The notes beneath the pieces were generated by a model. That model did no database searches. It saw nothing but the letters and a program-made list of their open reading frames with translations, and had not been told where the DNA came from. A stretch of DNA of 13,396 bases. Origin: Candidatus Methanocomedens sp. (GTDB taxonomy: Archaea > Halobacteriota > Methanosarcinia > Methanosarcinales > Methanocomedenaceae). Position 1 is the first letter of the stretch; every line of letters begins with the position of its first letter. Made by a program: the position numbers and the translations under genes. Positions 1 to 7,161 of the stretch are shown in pieces. Location of the stretch: NCBI GenBank assembly GCA_009649835.1, contig PYCK01000058.1:1-13396 (forward strand), in the 5' to 3' direction.

Positions 1-524
1 ATATTACATTATTTTCCGGAGATTTAATGCTGGAAGTAACAATTTATCAGTTAAATTCAGATGGCTCATATGACGAATTAACTACTTCAACAACCCTAGT
101 TGATGATAAAAGGCGTGTAAAATACCAGAATGGCTTAATTGAAATTCTTGTGCTAGAAAAGAACCTAACTTCACAATATGCAATTGTTGATATTACCGCA
201 TCCGGTTTTACAGTAGAATATGAAAAATATGTGACTGGAGGAGTTTCAAATGCACAATTTTATACTCCTGAACAATCCCCCTATTCCTACACGATGACAC
301 TACTTCAGGGCTGGAATCTTGTTTCAACTCCAATTGAACCGGATTATCCAGATGTAAATTCGATTTTCGATAGCAATGAAGATGTGCTAATTCCTGTATA
401 TACCTGGAGTACTACCAATAAGCAATATTATGAAGTCAGCGAAATTGAACTGGGGAAAGGCTATTGGGTTCTTGCATTGAATGATACTCAGGTCATATTC
501 AGCGGAACTCCTTACTTTGGATAG
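1..524 (+). CDS. C-terminal part of a secreted/surface protein with a GWNLVS domain (5' partial)
   Basis: The reading frame is open from the window edge. An ATG at 27 with GGAG at 18-21 could start a 165-residue protein, but no signal peptide follows it, and the residues before it (ITLFSGDL) read like normal protein. I therefore infer the C-terminus of a larger gene that begins upstream. The first ~75 residues look like a beta-rich, N-glycosylatable domain (NLT sequon). Residues ~90-165 after the ATG form a recognisable surface-protein module: GWNLVSTPI, then PVYTWS, then LGKGYWVLA, ending FSGTPY. This module is common near the C-termini of archaeal and bacterial exported proteins. It probably acts outside the cell, but no substrate can be named. 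The stop is TAG at 522-524, and the next surface-protein gene follows with almost no gap, suggesting co-transcription. The base composition is AT-rich compared with the rest of the window. Confidence 0.7.
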   Translation, partial: ITLFSGDLMLEVTIYQLNSDGSYDELTTSTTLVDDKRRVKYQNGLIEILVLEKNLTSQYAIVDITASGFTVEYEKYVTGGVSNAQFYTPEQSPYSYTMTLLQGWNLVSTPIEPDYPDVNSIFDSNEDVLIPVYTWSTTNKQYYEVSEIELGKGYWVLALNDTQVIFSGTPYFG

Positions 525-533
525 GTGCAGGAT

Positions 534-1724
534 ATGTCAAACATAATGCGCTTCGTTGCTCTTGTATTATTGTCGATCTTTTTCATTGGTTCATCGTGTG
601 CAGAGTGGAATCTGCCTATATATGTAACTTCGCTGCCCTCAACAGATAATGATATTTCTCCTCCTCCACCACCTGCTACTTACATATGCGTTTTAGGTGT
701 CAGCATTAATGCCACGGATGGGTTCGATAAAGATTTGGATGTTTCGGCTCACCCTCCCCCCCCTGCTGATGCCCTTGACGTTTATTTTCCATGCAGCCAT
801 GAAGTAGTTAATCGGTTAGCAACAGATATAAAGCCTGATTTAAAAGGTGTTAGTTGGACTATGGAACTTATAGTTCCATCTGCTTGTGTTGTTCGCATGG
901 ATTGGAATGTCGAAGCCGTTCCGGAAGATATCCCAGTTATTATGAATACTGGAACTTCGCAGATAAATATGAAATCACAGGATTATACAACATTTGAAAC
1001 TGGGTCATATTCATTAAAAGTTATAACTCAAATTGCTCAAAACTCTAACAGAGGCAGTTCAGGAGGGGGAGGGGGAAGCGGAGGCTCTGGTGAAGCTTTT
1101 GAGAATATATTGATTTCAGAAACCGAAAGGGAATATGTGAATAAGGGTTCAGTAGTGAGCTACAATTTTGATTTTGAAGGTAATGTAGTACAATACCTCA
1201 ATTTCACTGGTCTAAAAAATTCAGGCAAAATTGCTGCAAAGGTCGAGATATTGAACAACACCTCTACATTGGCAGATAGTGCACCATCGGATATAGTGTA
1301 TAAGAACCTGAATATCTGGGTTGGAAATCTCGACTGGGCGACCTCAGATAACATTGCTAATCCCATTATAAATTTCAAAGTAGAAAAGTCCTGGATCATT
1401 GATAACAAGATCAGTAAGTCCACGATTTCATTGAATCGGTACAGTGATGGAATATGGAATCCACTTGAGACATATAGGATAGGAGAAGATGCAGATTATT
1501 TGTACTTTGAGGCAAAAGTGCCTGGATTCTCACCATTTGCAGTAACAGGTAAGAAGGCTGTGGGAGAATCCGGGGGTGAAGGTATTATTGTAGAGCCAAC
1601 AGAGACTGCAGAGAAAAAACCTGTCCAGGCACCAACTGAAAAGAAGGGAATTCCTGGATTCAGTCTATTTGCGGGCATTTCAGTCTTGTTGATTGTAATG
1701 CAAATATTGCGAAAAAATAACTGA
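534..1724 (+). CDS. PGF-pre-PGF domain surface protein with PGF-CTERM archaeosortase tail
   Basis: This is a secreted, membrane-anchored cell-surface protein of 396 residues from the chosen ATG. That ATG has AGGTG (523-527) as a likely ribosome site overlapping the upstream TAG; a GTG at 525 is the alternative start. Residues 1-24 form a signal peptide with a hydrophobic core (FVALVLLSIFF) and a probable cut near SSCA/EW. Two proline tracts follow (around residues 43-47 and 74-77), then a beta-rich domain to ~165 and a Gly/Ser linker at ~174-187. A PGF-pre-PGF-like domain spans ~195-342 (contains VPGFSPFAV). A Pro/Glu-rich spacer leads to the C-terminal PGF-CTERM tripartite signal: IPGF at ~373, a hydrophobic helix, then basic residues (RKNN). 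In this family archaeosortase A removes the tail and attaches a lipid. The gene order suggests coupling to the preceding surface-protein gene. The ligand or role is unknown. Confidence 0.85.
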   Translation: MSNIMRFVALVLLSIFFIGSSCAEWNLPIYVTSLPSTDNDISPPPPPATYICVLGVSINATDGFDKDLDVSAHPPPPADALDVYFPCSHEVVNRLATDIKPDLKGVSWTMELIVPSACVVRMDWNVEAVPEDIPVIMNTGTSQINMKSQDYTTFETGSYSLKVITQIAQNSNRGSSGGGGGSGGSGEAFENILISETEREYVNKGSVVSYNFDFEGNVVQYLNFTGLKNSGKIAAKVEILNNTSTLADSAPSDIVYKNLNIWVGNLDWATSDNIANPIINFKVEKSWIIDNKISKSTISLNRYSDGIWNPLETYRIGEDADYLYFEAKVPGFSPFAVTGKKAVGESGGEGIIVEPTETAEKKPVQAPTEKKGIPGFSLFAGISVLLIVMQILRKNN

Positions 1725-1741
1725 TAAATAATATTTGAAAC

Positions 1742-2950
1742 TCACCCAAACACTGCCTTTCGCACAGACTCGGCAGTGGCATCAACTTCTATCGGGCTCT
1801 CGCACATATCCATGACTTCCTCAGGGTCCTTGAGCAGGTGCCCTGTGGTAATGCATACCACAGTCTCATCAGACTGGATCGCACCCATATCCACCAGTTT
1901 CTTAAGACCTGCCACTGAAGATGCACTGGCAGGCTCCACACCGATACCCTCAAGCCGGGCCAGGTCCTTTTGTGCTGCCACTATCTCATCATCCGATACA
2001 GATTCGGCCAGCCCTCCTGACTGGTATATGGCCCGCAGTGCCTTTACCGCATTCACAGGGTCGCCTATCCTGATGGCGGTTGCTATGGTCTCGGGGTTGG
2101 TTACAGGAACAATGTCCTTCTGGTCCTGCTTGAATGCATTCACTACCGGGCAGGACCCTTCGGCCTGTATCCCTATCATTGTCGGGATACGCTCAGTCAG
2201 TCCCAGTTCATAGAACTCCCTGAACCCCTTGTAAATGGCAGTGATATTACCTGCATTACCCACAGGCAGTACCAGTTTATCAGGCACTTCCCATCCAAGC
2301 TGGTCAGCGATCTCAAAGGCAATGGTCTTTTGCCCCTCAAGCCTGTACGGGTTAACTGAATTCAATAAATAGAATCCCTCATTATCACACAGTTCCCTGA
2401 CAAGTTTCAGGGCATCGTCAAAATTGCCCCTGATACTCAGTACCTTGGCCCCGTGCATCATTGCCTGGGCTACCTTACCCATGGCCACTTTTCCTGCCGG
2501 AAGCAGTACCACTACAGGAATACCTGCCTTGGCCCCGTAGATAGCCAGGGAAGCCGAAGTATTGCCAGTGGACGCACATGCCACTGTCTTCATACCCAAC
2601 TCAAGTGCCTTTGATACACCGACGGTCATGCCCCTGTCCTTGAAACTGCCAGTGGGATTAAGACCCTCATGTTTCACATACATGGTATCAATACCGATCT
2701 TTTGGGCCAGGGGGCTGCATTTATACAGGGGTGTACCGCCTTCGTTGGTTGAGACAGGTTCCCGCTCAACAGGCAGGAGAGCTTTATATTTCCATACAGA
2801 CAGCGGAATACCTTCAAAGTCCTTCCTGCTGATGGATAGGTCTGACCAGTCATAGACGATCTCAAGCAGGCCGTCGCATTTCGGGCAGGTATAAACGATC
2901 TCCTGCGGAGTATATTCTGCATTGCACTGGATACATTTCTGGCTGTACAT
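1742..2950 (-). CDS. thrC: Threonine synthase (PLP enzyme)
   Basis: Converts O-phospho-L-homoserine to threonine with release of phosphate, in the cytoplasm, as the last step of threonine synthesis. The 402-residue length fits the archaeal class. An N-terminal zinc ribbon is visible (C6, C9, C22, C25: CIQC and CPKC). The fold-type II PLP core follows: the PLP lysine is K104 in GSFKDRGM, ASTGNTSAS (~126-134) binds substrate, and LPVGNAGN (~230) is the phosphate-binding loop. The ATG start has GGAG seven bases upstream. The gene lies 59 bases downstream of iorB on the same strand, so it may share that transcript, and it converges with the surface-protein gene across only 17 bases. No terminator hairpin is obvious. 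cysK-like paralogues share the fold, but the zinc ribbon and motif set favour ThrC. Confidence 0.93.
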   Translation of the reverse strand: MYSQKCIQCNAEYTPQEIVYTCPKCDGLLEIVYDWSDLSISRKDFEGIPLSVWKYKALLPVEREPVSTNEGGTPLYKCSPLAQKIGIDTMYVKHEGLNPTGSFKDRGMTVGVSKALELGMKTVACASTGNTSASLAIYGAKAGIPVVVLLPAGKVAMGKVAQAMMHGAKVLSIRGNFDDALKLVRELCDNEGFYLLNSVNPYRLEGQKTIAFEIADQLGWEVPDKLVLPVGNAGNITAIYKGFREFYELGLTERIPTMIGIQAEGSCPVVNAFKQDQKDIVPVTNPETIATAIRIGDPVNAVKALRAIYQSGGLAESVSDDEIVAAQKDLARLEGIGVEPASASSVAGLKKLVDMGAIQSDETVVCITTGHLLKDPEEVMDMCESPIEVDATAESVRKAVFG

Positions 2951-3009
2951 CTTGGTTCTCCGGATATGTGATGAATTTTAATATCTTAACGGAACAGGAT
3001 TACTTAACT

Positions 3010-3603
3010 TTATTCAATGACCTGCAGACTGGTCTCCCGCCCCAGCCTGAAAGCCTTCAGGTTCACTTCCACGGTCCTGGGCGGCACCAGATTACTTATA
3101 CTCTCTTCAAGGCTCTCAACATCCAGTGGCAGGAAATTGGAAAGCGCACCTATCAGTACCACATTAGCTGTTAACGGATGACCTGCCTCAATTGCTATCC
3201 TGTCTGCATCCAAAGGCACCAGGTGTTTGCAGCGCCCCTTCAGTTCACCCAGCACAGCATCCACCTCAGGGTACACTGAAGCACCTGACAGAACAGTAAT
3301 TGGGAAAATAGGATTTGTATTCACTACCACCACACCATCAGGTGACAGGAAATCTATGGCTCTTAGTCCCTCTGCCGGTTCCAGACCAAGTATAGCATCG
3401 GCCCTGCCCGCAGGTATCAGTGAGCCGTACCTGCAATCCAGCCTCACATGATTGATAACCGAACCACCGCGCTGCGCCATGCCATGAGTCTCAGAGGCCT
3501 GTACAGGCAGCCCCTCATTCACTGCCGCCATGCCCACGATATCGGAAGCCAGTATGGCACCCTGCCCGCCAACACCCACAATGACCAGGTCGAATTCTGT
3601 CAT
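3010..3603 (-). CDS. iorB: Indolepyruvate:ferredoxin oxidoreductase, beta subunit
   Basis: This is the small gamma-type subunit of IOR, which interconverts aryl pyruvates (indolepyruvate, phenylpyruvate) and aryl-acetyl-CoA with ferredoxin as electron carrier. The 197-residue length is typical. The N-terminus has the family's GVGGQGAILASDIVG nucleotide/CoA-like fold motif (~11-24), followed by the hallmark QASETHGMAQRGGSV (~35-49). The ATG overlaps the iorA stop as ATGA, and a perfect AGGAGGT lies just upstream inside the end of iorA (3610-3616). The two subunits are therefore translationally coupled, as expected for a stoichiometric complex. In methanogenic archaea the enzyme can run in the reductive direction to assimilate aryl acids into aromatic amino acids. 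The direction here cannot be read from sequence. Confidence 0.93.
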   Translation of the reverse strand: MTEFDLVIVGVGGQGAILASDIVGMAAVNEGLPVQASETHGMAQRGGSVINHVRLDCRYGSLIPAGRADAILGLEPAEGLRAIDFLSPDGVVVVNTNPIFPITVLSGASVYPEVDAVLGELKGRCKHLVPLDADRIAIEAGHPLTANVVLIGALSNFLPLDVESLEESISNLVPPRTVEVNLKAFRLGRETSLQVIE

Positions 3604-5432
3604 TTGGAGACCTCCTTAATAGCATCGAAGGGGCATACCTGGGCACATACCCCGCAGCCCACACAAAGTTCACCGATGAGAGCCTTCCCCTTTTCCCCTT
3701 CCTCTGTGGATTCAACGAATGAAGACGCAGGACACCCGAACCTGATACATGCCTTGCAGCCCTGGCATTCATCCGGGTCGACTGCAAACTGAGTGTGCCT
3801 TATTCCACGCCTGCGGGCCATGATGAGGCACTCCTGCCTTGAAATGACAACTGCCGTCCCTTTATGCTCCCTGGCCTGTTTGAATACATGAATAGTTTCT
3901 TTTACATCAAACGGGTCGGTCGCCTCAACAAACTCCACACCGCACGACTTTGAAATATCTTCCAGTGAAGCCATGAACGTAGCATCACCCAGTACGTTCA
4001 ATCCTGTGCCTGGATTGGGCTGGTGCCCGGTCATGGCAGTGGTCCTGTTATCCAGGATCGTGACTGTAATATCTGCACCATTGTACACGGCATTCAACAG
4101 CCCCGGAATGCCGGTATGCAAAAAGGTGGAGTCGCCGATGGAACAGCAGATGGGTTCGGTCTCACCTGCATGGTATATACCGGAAGCTGTGGTGATACTG
4201 GCACCCATGCACAGGCAGGTATCCATTGTCCCCATCTGGACACCAAGGGTATAGCATCCGATATCACCAGGGAATACTGCTGACTTGCCAAAGGCTTTCT
4301 TCATGGCATAATAGGTGGCCCTGTGCGGGCAGCCCGGACACATGACAGGTGGACGGTTCGGCAGTTCAACTGACAACCCTTCAGGTACGTGGGGAGTATG
4401 GTCAATACCGGCAAACTTTGAGATGGCAGCTTCCACGATCGATACATTCAGTTCCCCGTTTATGGGTACCATGTCTTTTCCATGTACTTCCACATTCCTT
4501 GTACCCGATATCGACCTTACGGCCTCTTCCACAACAGGTTCCAGCTCCTCTATCACCAGTACCTGTCCCACCGGGTCCGGCAATTGTCCCACCGAGTCCA
4601 GTAATTGTTCTATCAGGTTAAGGGGCACCGGATAAGTAGATATTTTCAAAAAGGATGCCTTGATACCGAGCCTTTCTATGGCCTCCCTGGCATAGACAGA
4701 TGCCACACCCGATGCGATGATCGCCAGTTCAGCGCCCTTAATAATATCCAGTTGGTTCCATTTTGAAGAACCAAGTGCCTCAGCCATTATATCCTGTTTT
4801 TCCATTAGCACTTTATGGCGCACCCTGGCATGGGCAGGGAGCATCACCCACTGCTGCGGTCTTTTCTCAAAACCAATCTTTTTGCCTGGTTTTTCAGTTT
4901 CAGGTATTGTAATATCGGATTTGCCGTGACACACCCTGGTGGTGGGGCGAAGTATCACTGGCATCTCATACTTCTCTGAGAAATTAAAAGCATAGGACAC
5001 CATATCACAGGCTTCCTGCGGCGTGGCCGGGTCCAGGCAGGGTATACGGGCAAATTGTGCATACCGCCTGTTATCCTGCTCGTTCTGGGACGAATGGCAT
5101 CCGGGATCATCGGCAGAGATTATGACCAGCCCGCCCATAACGCCTGCATATGCAAGGGTCATGAACGGGTCCGAGGCCACGTTAAGACCTACGTGTTTCA
5201 TAGTAGCTGCGCTGCGGCCCCCTGACCATGAGGCACCGATGGCCACTTCCAGCGCAACTTTCTCGTTCACAGACCACTCCACATGGCAATCCGGTTTCAA
5301 CCGGGCCAGGGCCTCGATGATCTCAGATGAGGGTGTGCCTGGATAACCTGATACAAGGTCCACCCCGCTATTGTTTAATGCCTGTGCAATAGCATGATTG
5401 CCTAACTGGTAGCGAATATTTCTTTTTGGCAT
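3600..5432 (-). CDS. iorA: Indolepyruvate:ferredoxin oxidoreductase, alpha subunit
   Basis: This is the large catalytic subunit (610 residues, usual length) of IOR; it carries TPP and iron-sulfur clusters. The N-terminal pyrimidine-binding domain shows GYPGTPSSEI (29-38) and VEWSVNEKVALEVA (51-64). The TPP/Mg domain shows CPGCPHR (365-371), the FPGDIGCYTLG stretch (387-397) and GDSTFLHTG...DNRTTAMTGHQPNPGTG (433-477). Two ferredoxin-like cluster motifs close the protein: C556-C559-C562-C567 (x2,x2,x4) and C590-C593-C596-C600 (x2,x2,x3). The ATG has GAGGA about nine bases upstream. It lies 22 bases after the unknown 184-aa gene and overlaps iorB, so a DUF-iorA-iorB(-thrC) operon is likely. One oddity is a tandem seven-residue microduplication at ~277-290. 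Confidence 0.94.
   Translation of the reverse strand: MPKRNIRYQLGNHAIAQALNNSGVDLVSGYPGTPSSEIIEALARLKPDCHVEWSVNEKVALEVAIGASWSGGRSAATMKHVGLNVASDPFMTLAYAGVMGGLVIISADDPGCHSSQNEQDNRRYAQFARIPCLDPATPQEACDMVSYAFNFSEKYEMPVILRPTTRVCHGKSDITIPETEKPGKKIGFEKRPQQWVMLPAHARVRHKVLMEKQDIMAEALGSSKWNQLDIIKGAELAIIASGVASVYAREAIERLGIKASFLKISTYPVPLNLIEQLLDSVGQLPDPVGQVLVIEELEPVVEEAVRSISGTRNVEVHGKDMVPINGELNVSIVEAAISKFAGIDHTPHVPEGLSVELPNRPPVMCPGCPHRATYYAMKKAFGKSAVFPGDIGCYTLGVQMGTMDTCLCMGASITTASGIYHAGETEPICCSIGDSTFLHTGIPGLLNAVYNGADITVTILDNRTTAMTGHQPNPGTGLNVLGDATFMASLEDISKSCGVEFVEATDPFDVKETIHVFKQAREHKGTAVVISRQECLIMARRRGIRHTQFAVDPDECQGCKACIRFGCPASSFVESTEEGEKGKALIGELCVGCGVCAQVCPFDAIKEVSK
4563..4604 (-). repeat. 21-bp imperfect tandem duplication inside iorA
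   Basis: Two adjacent 21-base units (4563-4583 and 4584-4604) agree at 17 of 21 positions by direct comparison. They encode LLDSVGQ and LPDPVGQ. The duplication keeps the frame and sits in a surface-type linker between the IOR domains, just before VLVIEELEP. Confidence 0.7.
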
Positions 5433-5454
5433 AGATATGTTCCTCAGTATGCTG

Positions 5455-6009
5455 TTAATGCTTTTTTATCTCTTTCAGTCGCTGGCTAATGTCCTCAAGT
5501 CTCCCGCCGACTCCAGGTAGACCATCTGGTAGCCAGAAATCATAATCATAGTAAAGGTTGAACAGTTCACTGTACTTTGTTTCTGCTTTTTCGACCACAA
5601 CGGCCCCGCTGGCAGCGTCCTCCACCAGTGATTCCAACCGGTCCAGTTTACGTGACATGTCGGGAATGATATTTGAAGTGACCATGCCCCAGTCAAAGGA
5701 CCTGCATCCCTCAAATTCAATTGTATCCATTATCTCGCTCAGTTCAGGCGGCACTGTGCCAAATGAAGCGGAGCCTGCTATATATAACATTGAACTTTGT
5801 GGGCTGTTACTGTTAAATACTGCTGTGGAGGGTATGGGTTCAAGCCAGTGTATCTTCATTGCCGACGTGATTAGTTGCCTGAGGTCTTCGAGGTCAGGAG
5901 TCTCATCGTCCCGTAAATATGCCAGTTCCTGGGCGATGTCGATTATCTCTTCCTCAGATACTACAACCATGACCTCGACAATGCCTGAGAGTTCTTCGGT
6001 GGTAAGCAT
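5455..6009 (-). CDS. Unrecognised 184-aa protein, first gene of the ior cluster
   Basis: I cannot assign a function. The 184-residue protein is acidic and soluble, with no signal peptide, membrane segment or metal-binding Cys pairs. The N-terminal ~50 residues are helical (LTTEELSGIVEVMVVVSEEE, then LAYLRDDETPDLEDLRQLI) and look like a small helical or winged-helix-like module. The middle part (AVFNSNSPQSSMLYIAGSASFGTVPPEL) is followed by predicted helices to the end. The layout faintly recalls a haloarchaeal hypothetical family (DUF7109-like: 'L..EEL.GVV..' then a Y/L-rich middle), but this is memory and unverified. It ends 22 bases before iorA, so it is probably co-transcribed with iorAB. 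No Shine-Dalgarno sequence is seen; the T-rich TATA-like box about 24 bases upstream would fit a leaderless mRNA starting at this ATG. Confidence 0.75.
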   Translation of the reverse strand: MLTTEELSGIVEVMVVVSEEEIIDIAQELAYLRDDETPDLEDLRQLITSAMKIHWLEPIPSTAVFNSNSPQSSMLYIAGSASFGTVPPELSEIMDTIEFEGCRSFDWGMVTSNIIPDMSRKLDRLESLVEDAASGAVVVEKAETKYSELFNLYYDYDFWLPDGLPGVGGRLEDISQRLKEIKKH

Positions 6010-6028
6010 AGGTAGACATTGGGAGATA

Positions 6029-6041
6029 AGATAAAAAACAT
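6029..6041 (-). promoter_or_regulatory. Putative TATA box of the DUF-iorAB(-thrC) operon
   Basis: On the minus strand an A-rich BRE-like stretch precedes TTTTTTAT, centred near 6033, about 24 bases upstream of the ATG at 6009. This spacing would start transcription at or near the ATG. It fits the missing ribosome site and suggests a leaderless transcript. This is inference from spacing and composition only. Confidence 0.35.
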
Positions 6042-6105
6042 TTCTTTAAATTATTACCCTGCTTCAAACGGTCACATTAAATCCGCACAATCCAACATAT
6101 AAAGA

Positions 6106-6933
6106 TCATAACATTTTACCAGTAAGGAATTCTCTAATCACAATGTTGAAGTATTTCTCATCTTCCAGGAACGGCAGGTGTTTTGCAGATGGTATCACAG
6201 AGAATCTGGACTGCCTGATTCCTTTGAGCAGCCGCCCGCCTTCCATGAACGGGTCTTTTTCACCAAAGATGATCAGGGTGGGCTGGTGGATATTTTCAAG
6301 TTCTTCACTTACATCGAACAATTGTAATTCCTGCTGCATATCAAAGAAGATACTAACACCCCGCAGGGATTTAATGTAATTTGAATATTCAGGAAGCAAT
6401 CTGCTAGGAACATATATGGGCCAGCTTTTCAGTAGAATTTCCCTTGCAAAGGATTCTTTATCAATTGTTTTTTTTTTCCTATACTGTAAATAGTATTTCA
6501 GGTTCGTATACATCAGGACGGCCTTTAAGTGATAATACCCTTTTATGCCGGTTTGTTTTGCTGTTGTGTCTACTAAAATCAGCGTATCAAGATGCCCGGG
6601 ATAGCGCAGTGCATACAACAGCGCCACAAAACCTCCCATGGAATGACCCAGTATCTCAATAGTCTCGTGTCCGAGAGCTTTACGCAGGGCATTTATATCA
6701 TCTGTAAAAGTTTCGAGGGTATAGGTTTTTTTATCTGCTTTTGAGGACTTGCCGTGCCCCCTGAAATCTATGTAATACAATTCACGGTAACTTTCGAGTC
6801 CGGTGAGTGAGCGGCCAAAGTACCTGTGGTCAAGTCCCGGACCCCCATGCAGTATATACATGGGATTTCCTTTTCCGCATTTTTTATAGTAGAGGTCTAT
6901 CCCGTTGACTTTTATTTCTGGTATGTTTCTCAC
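6106..6933 (-). CDS. Alpha/beta-fold hydrolase (prolyl iminopeptidase-like)
   Basis: This is a cytoplasmic serine hydrolase of 275 residues. The alpha/beta hydrolase landmarks are all visible: HGGPG at 29-33 (oxyanion hole, typical of prolyl-iminopeptidase-like members), DFRGHGKS at ~56-63, nucleophile elbow GHSMGG with S98, acid D227 in IFGEKDPFM, and catalytic H252 in SAKHLPF. A cap region rich in Lys and Tyr lies at ~125-205. The start is a GTG, because the frame has a stop seven codons upstream and the next ATG (residue 25) would cut into the first core strand. A TATA-like box 35 bases upstream suggests its own promoter. The neighbours (unknown gene downstream, IS remnant upstream) give no functional hint. 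The substrate is unknown: an ester, lactone or peptide is possible. Confidence 0.85.
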   Translation of the reverse strand: MRNIPEIKVNGIDLYYKKCGKGNPMYILHGGPGLDHRYFGRSLTGLESYRELYYIDFRGHGKSSKADKKTYTLETFTDDINALRKALGHETIEILGHSMGGFVALLYALRYPGHLDTLILVDTTAKQTGIKGYYHLKAVLMYTNLKYYLQYRKKKTIDKESFAREILLKSWPIYVPSRLLPEYSNYIKSLRGVSIFFDMQQELQLFDVSEELENIHQPTLIIFGEKDPFMEGGRLLKGIRQSRFSVIPSAKHLPFLEDEKYFNIVIREFLTGKML

Positions 6934-6963
6934 CTGGACAGGTACTCTTTATGGAGATGGTTT

Positions 6964-6973
6964 GATATAAATC
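6964..6973 (-). promoter_or_regulatory. Putative TATA box of the alpha/beta hydrolase
   Basis: TTTATAT on the minus strand (6965-6971) is centred ~35 bases upstream of the GTG start, predicting a transcription start near 6942 and a short leader. The call rests on position and composition alone. Confidence 0.4.
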
Positions 6974-7000
6974 AGTACGGATTGGCAAGAGTTACCATAA

Positions 7001-7114
7001 TCAAGGAGGTCGTATCGGAAAGTTAAGAAATACCCAGATATTAAAAAACAACTATGGGGCGGACATTTTTGGAGTGATGGTGGATATATAGGGACGATTG
7101 GAGATGGATATTAG
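7001..7114 (+). pseudogene. tnpA: Remnant of an IS200/IS605-family transposase (TnpA) 3' end
   Basis: A 37-codon stretch between in-frame stops reads like the C-terminal part of a Y1 (HUH) transposase: RKVKKYPDIKKQLWGGHFW followed by SDGGYIGTIGDG. This matches the conserved 'K-YP-LKK-LWGG-FWSDGGY-GTVGD' segment of archaeal TnpA proteins as I know it. The HUH motif is absent. The catalytic tyrosine normally follows in a helix after GD, but here a TAG comes two codons later. The fragment is therefore non-functional. No TnpB partner is visible. It fills the gap between the hydrolase and nrdD. Confidence 0.75.
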
Positions 7115-7157
7115 CCATATTTGTGTATCCATCCCCTCCATAGACCTATACCAATCG
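7095..7157. repeat. Nested inverted repeats at the end of the TnpA remnant / downstream of nrdD
   Basis: The outer arms CGATTGG (7095-7101) and CCAATCG (7151-7157) are perfect complements. Inside them GATGGATA (7103-7110) and TATCCATC (7126-7133) form an 8-bp stem with a 15-base loop. Such subterminal hairpins are expected at IS200/IS605 ends, so this may be the old right end. Because it lies 5-67 bases past the nrdD stop, it may also act as that transcript's 3' structure. Confidence 0.55.
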
Positions 7158-7161
7158 CAAA

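Noticed and set aside
522..536. TAG at 522-524 as a pyrrolysine codon joining the two surface-protein frames into one ~565-residue protein
   Set aside because: The downstream protein has a clear signal peptide and a plausible ribosome site (AGGTG), and the upstream one ends at a natural domain boundary. Separate genes are simpler; kept only as a checkable side note.
2968..3174. 68-codon plus-strand frame across the thrC-iorB gap
   Set aside because: It mostly overlaps iorB antisense, with no domain and no ribosome site.
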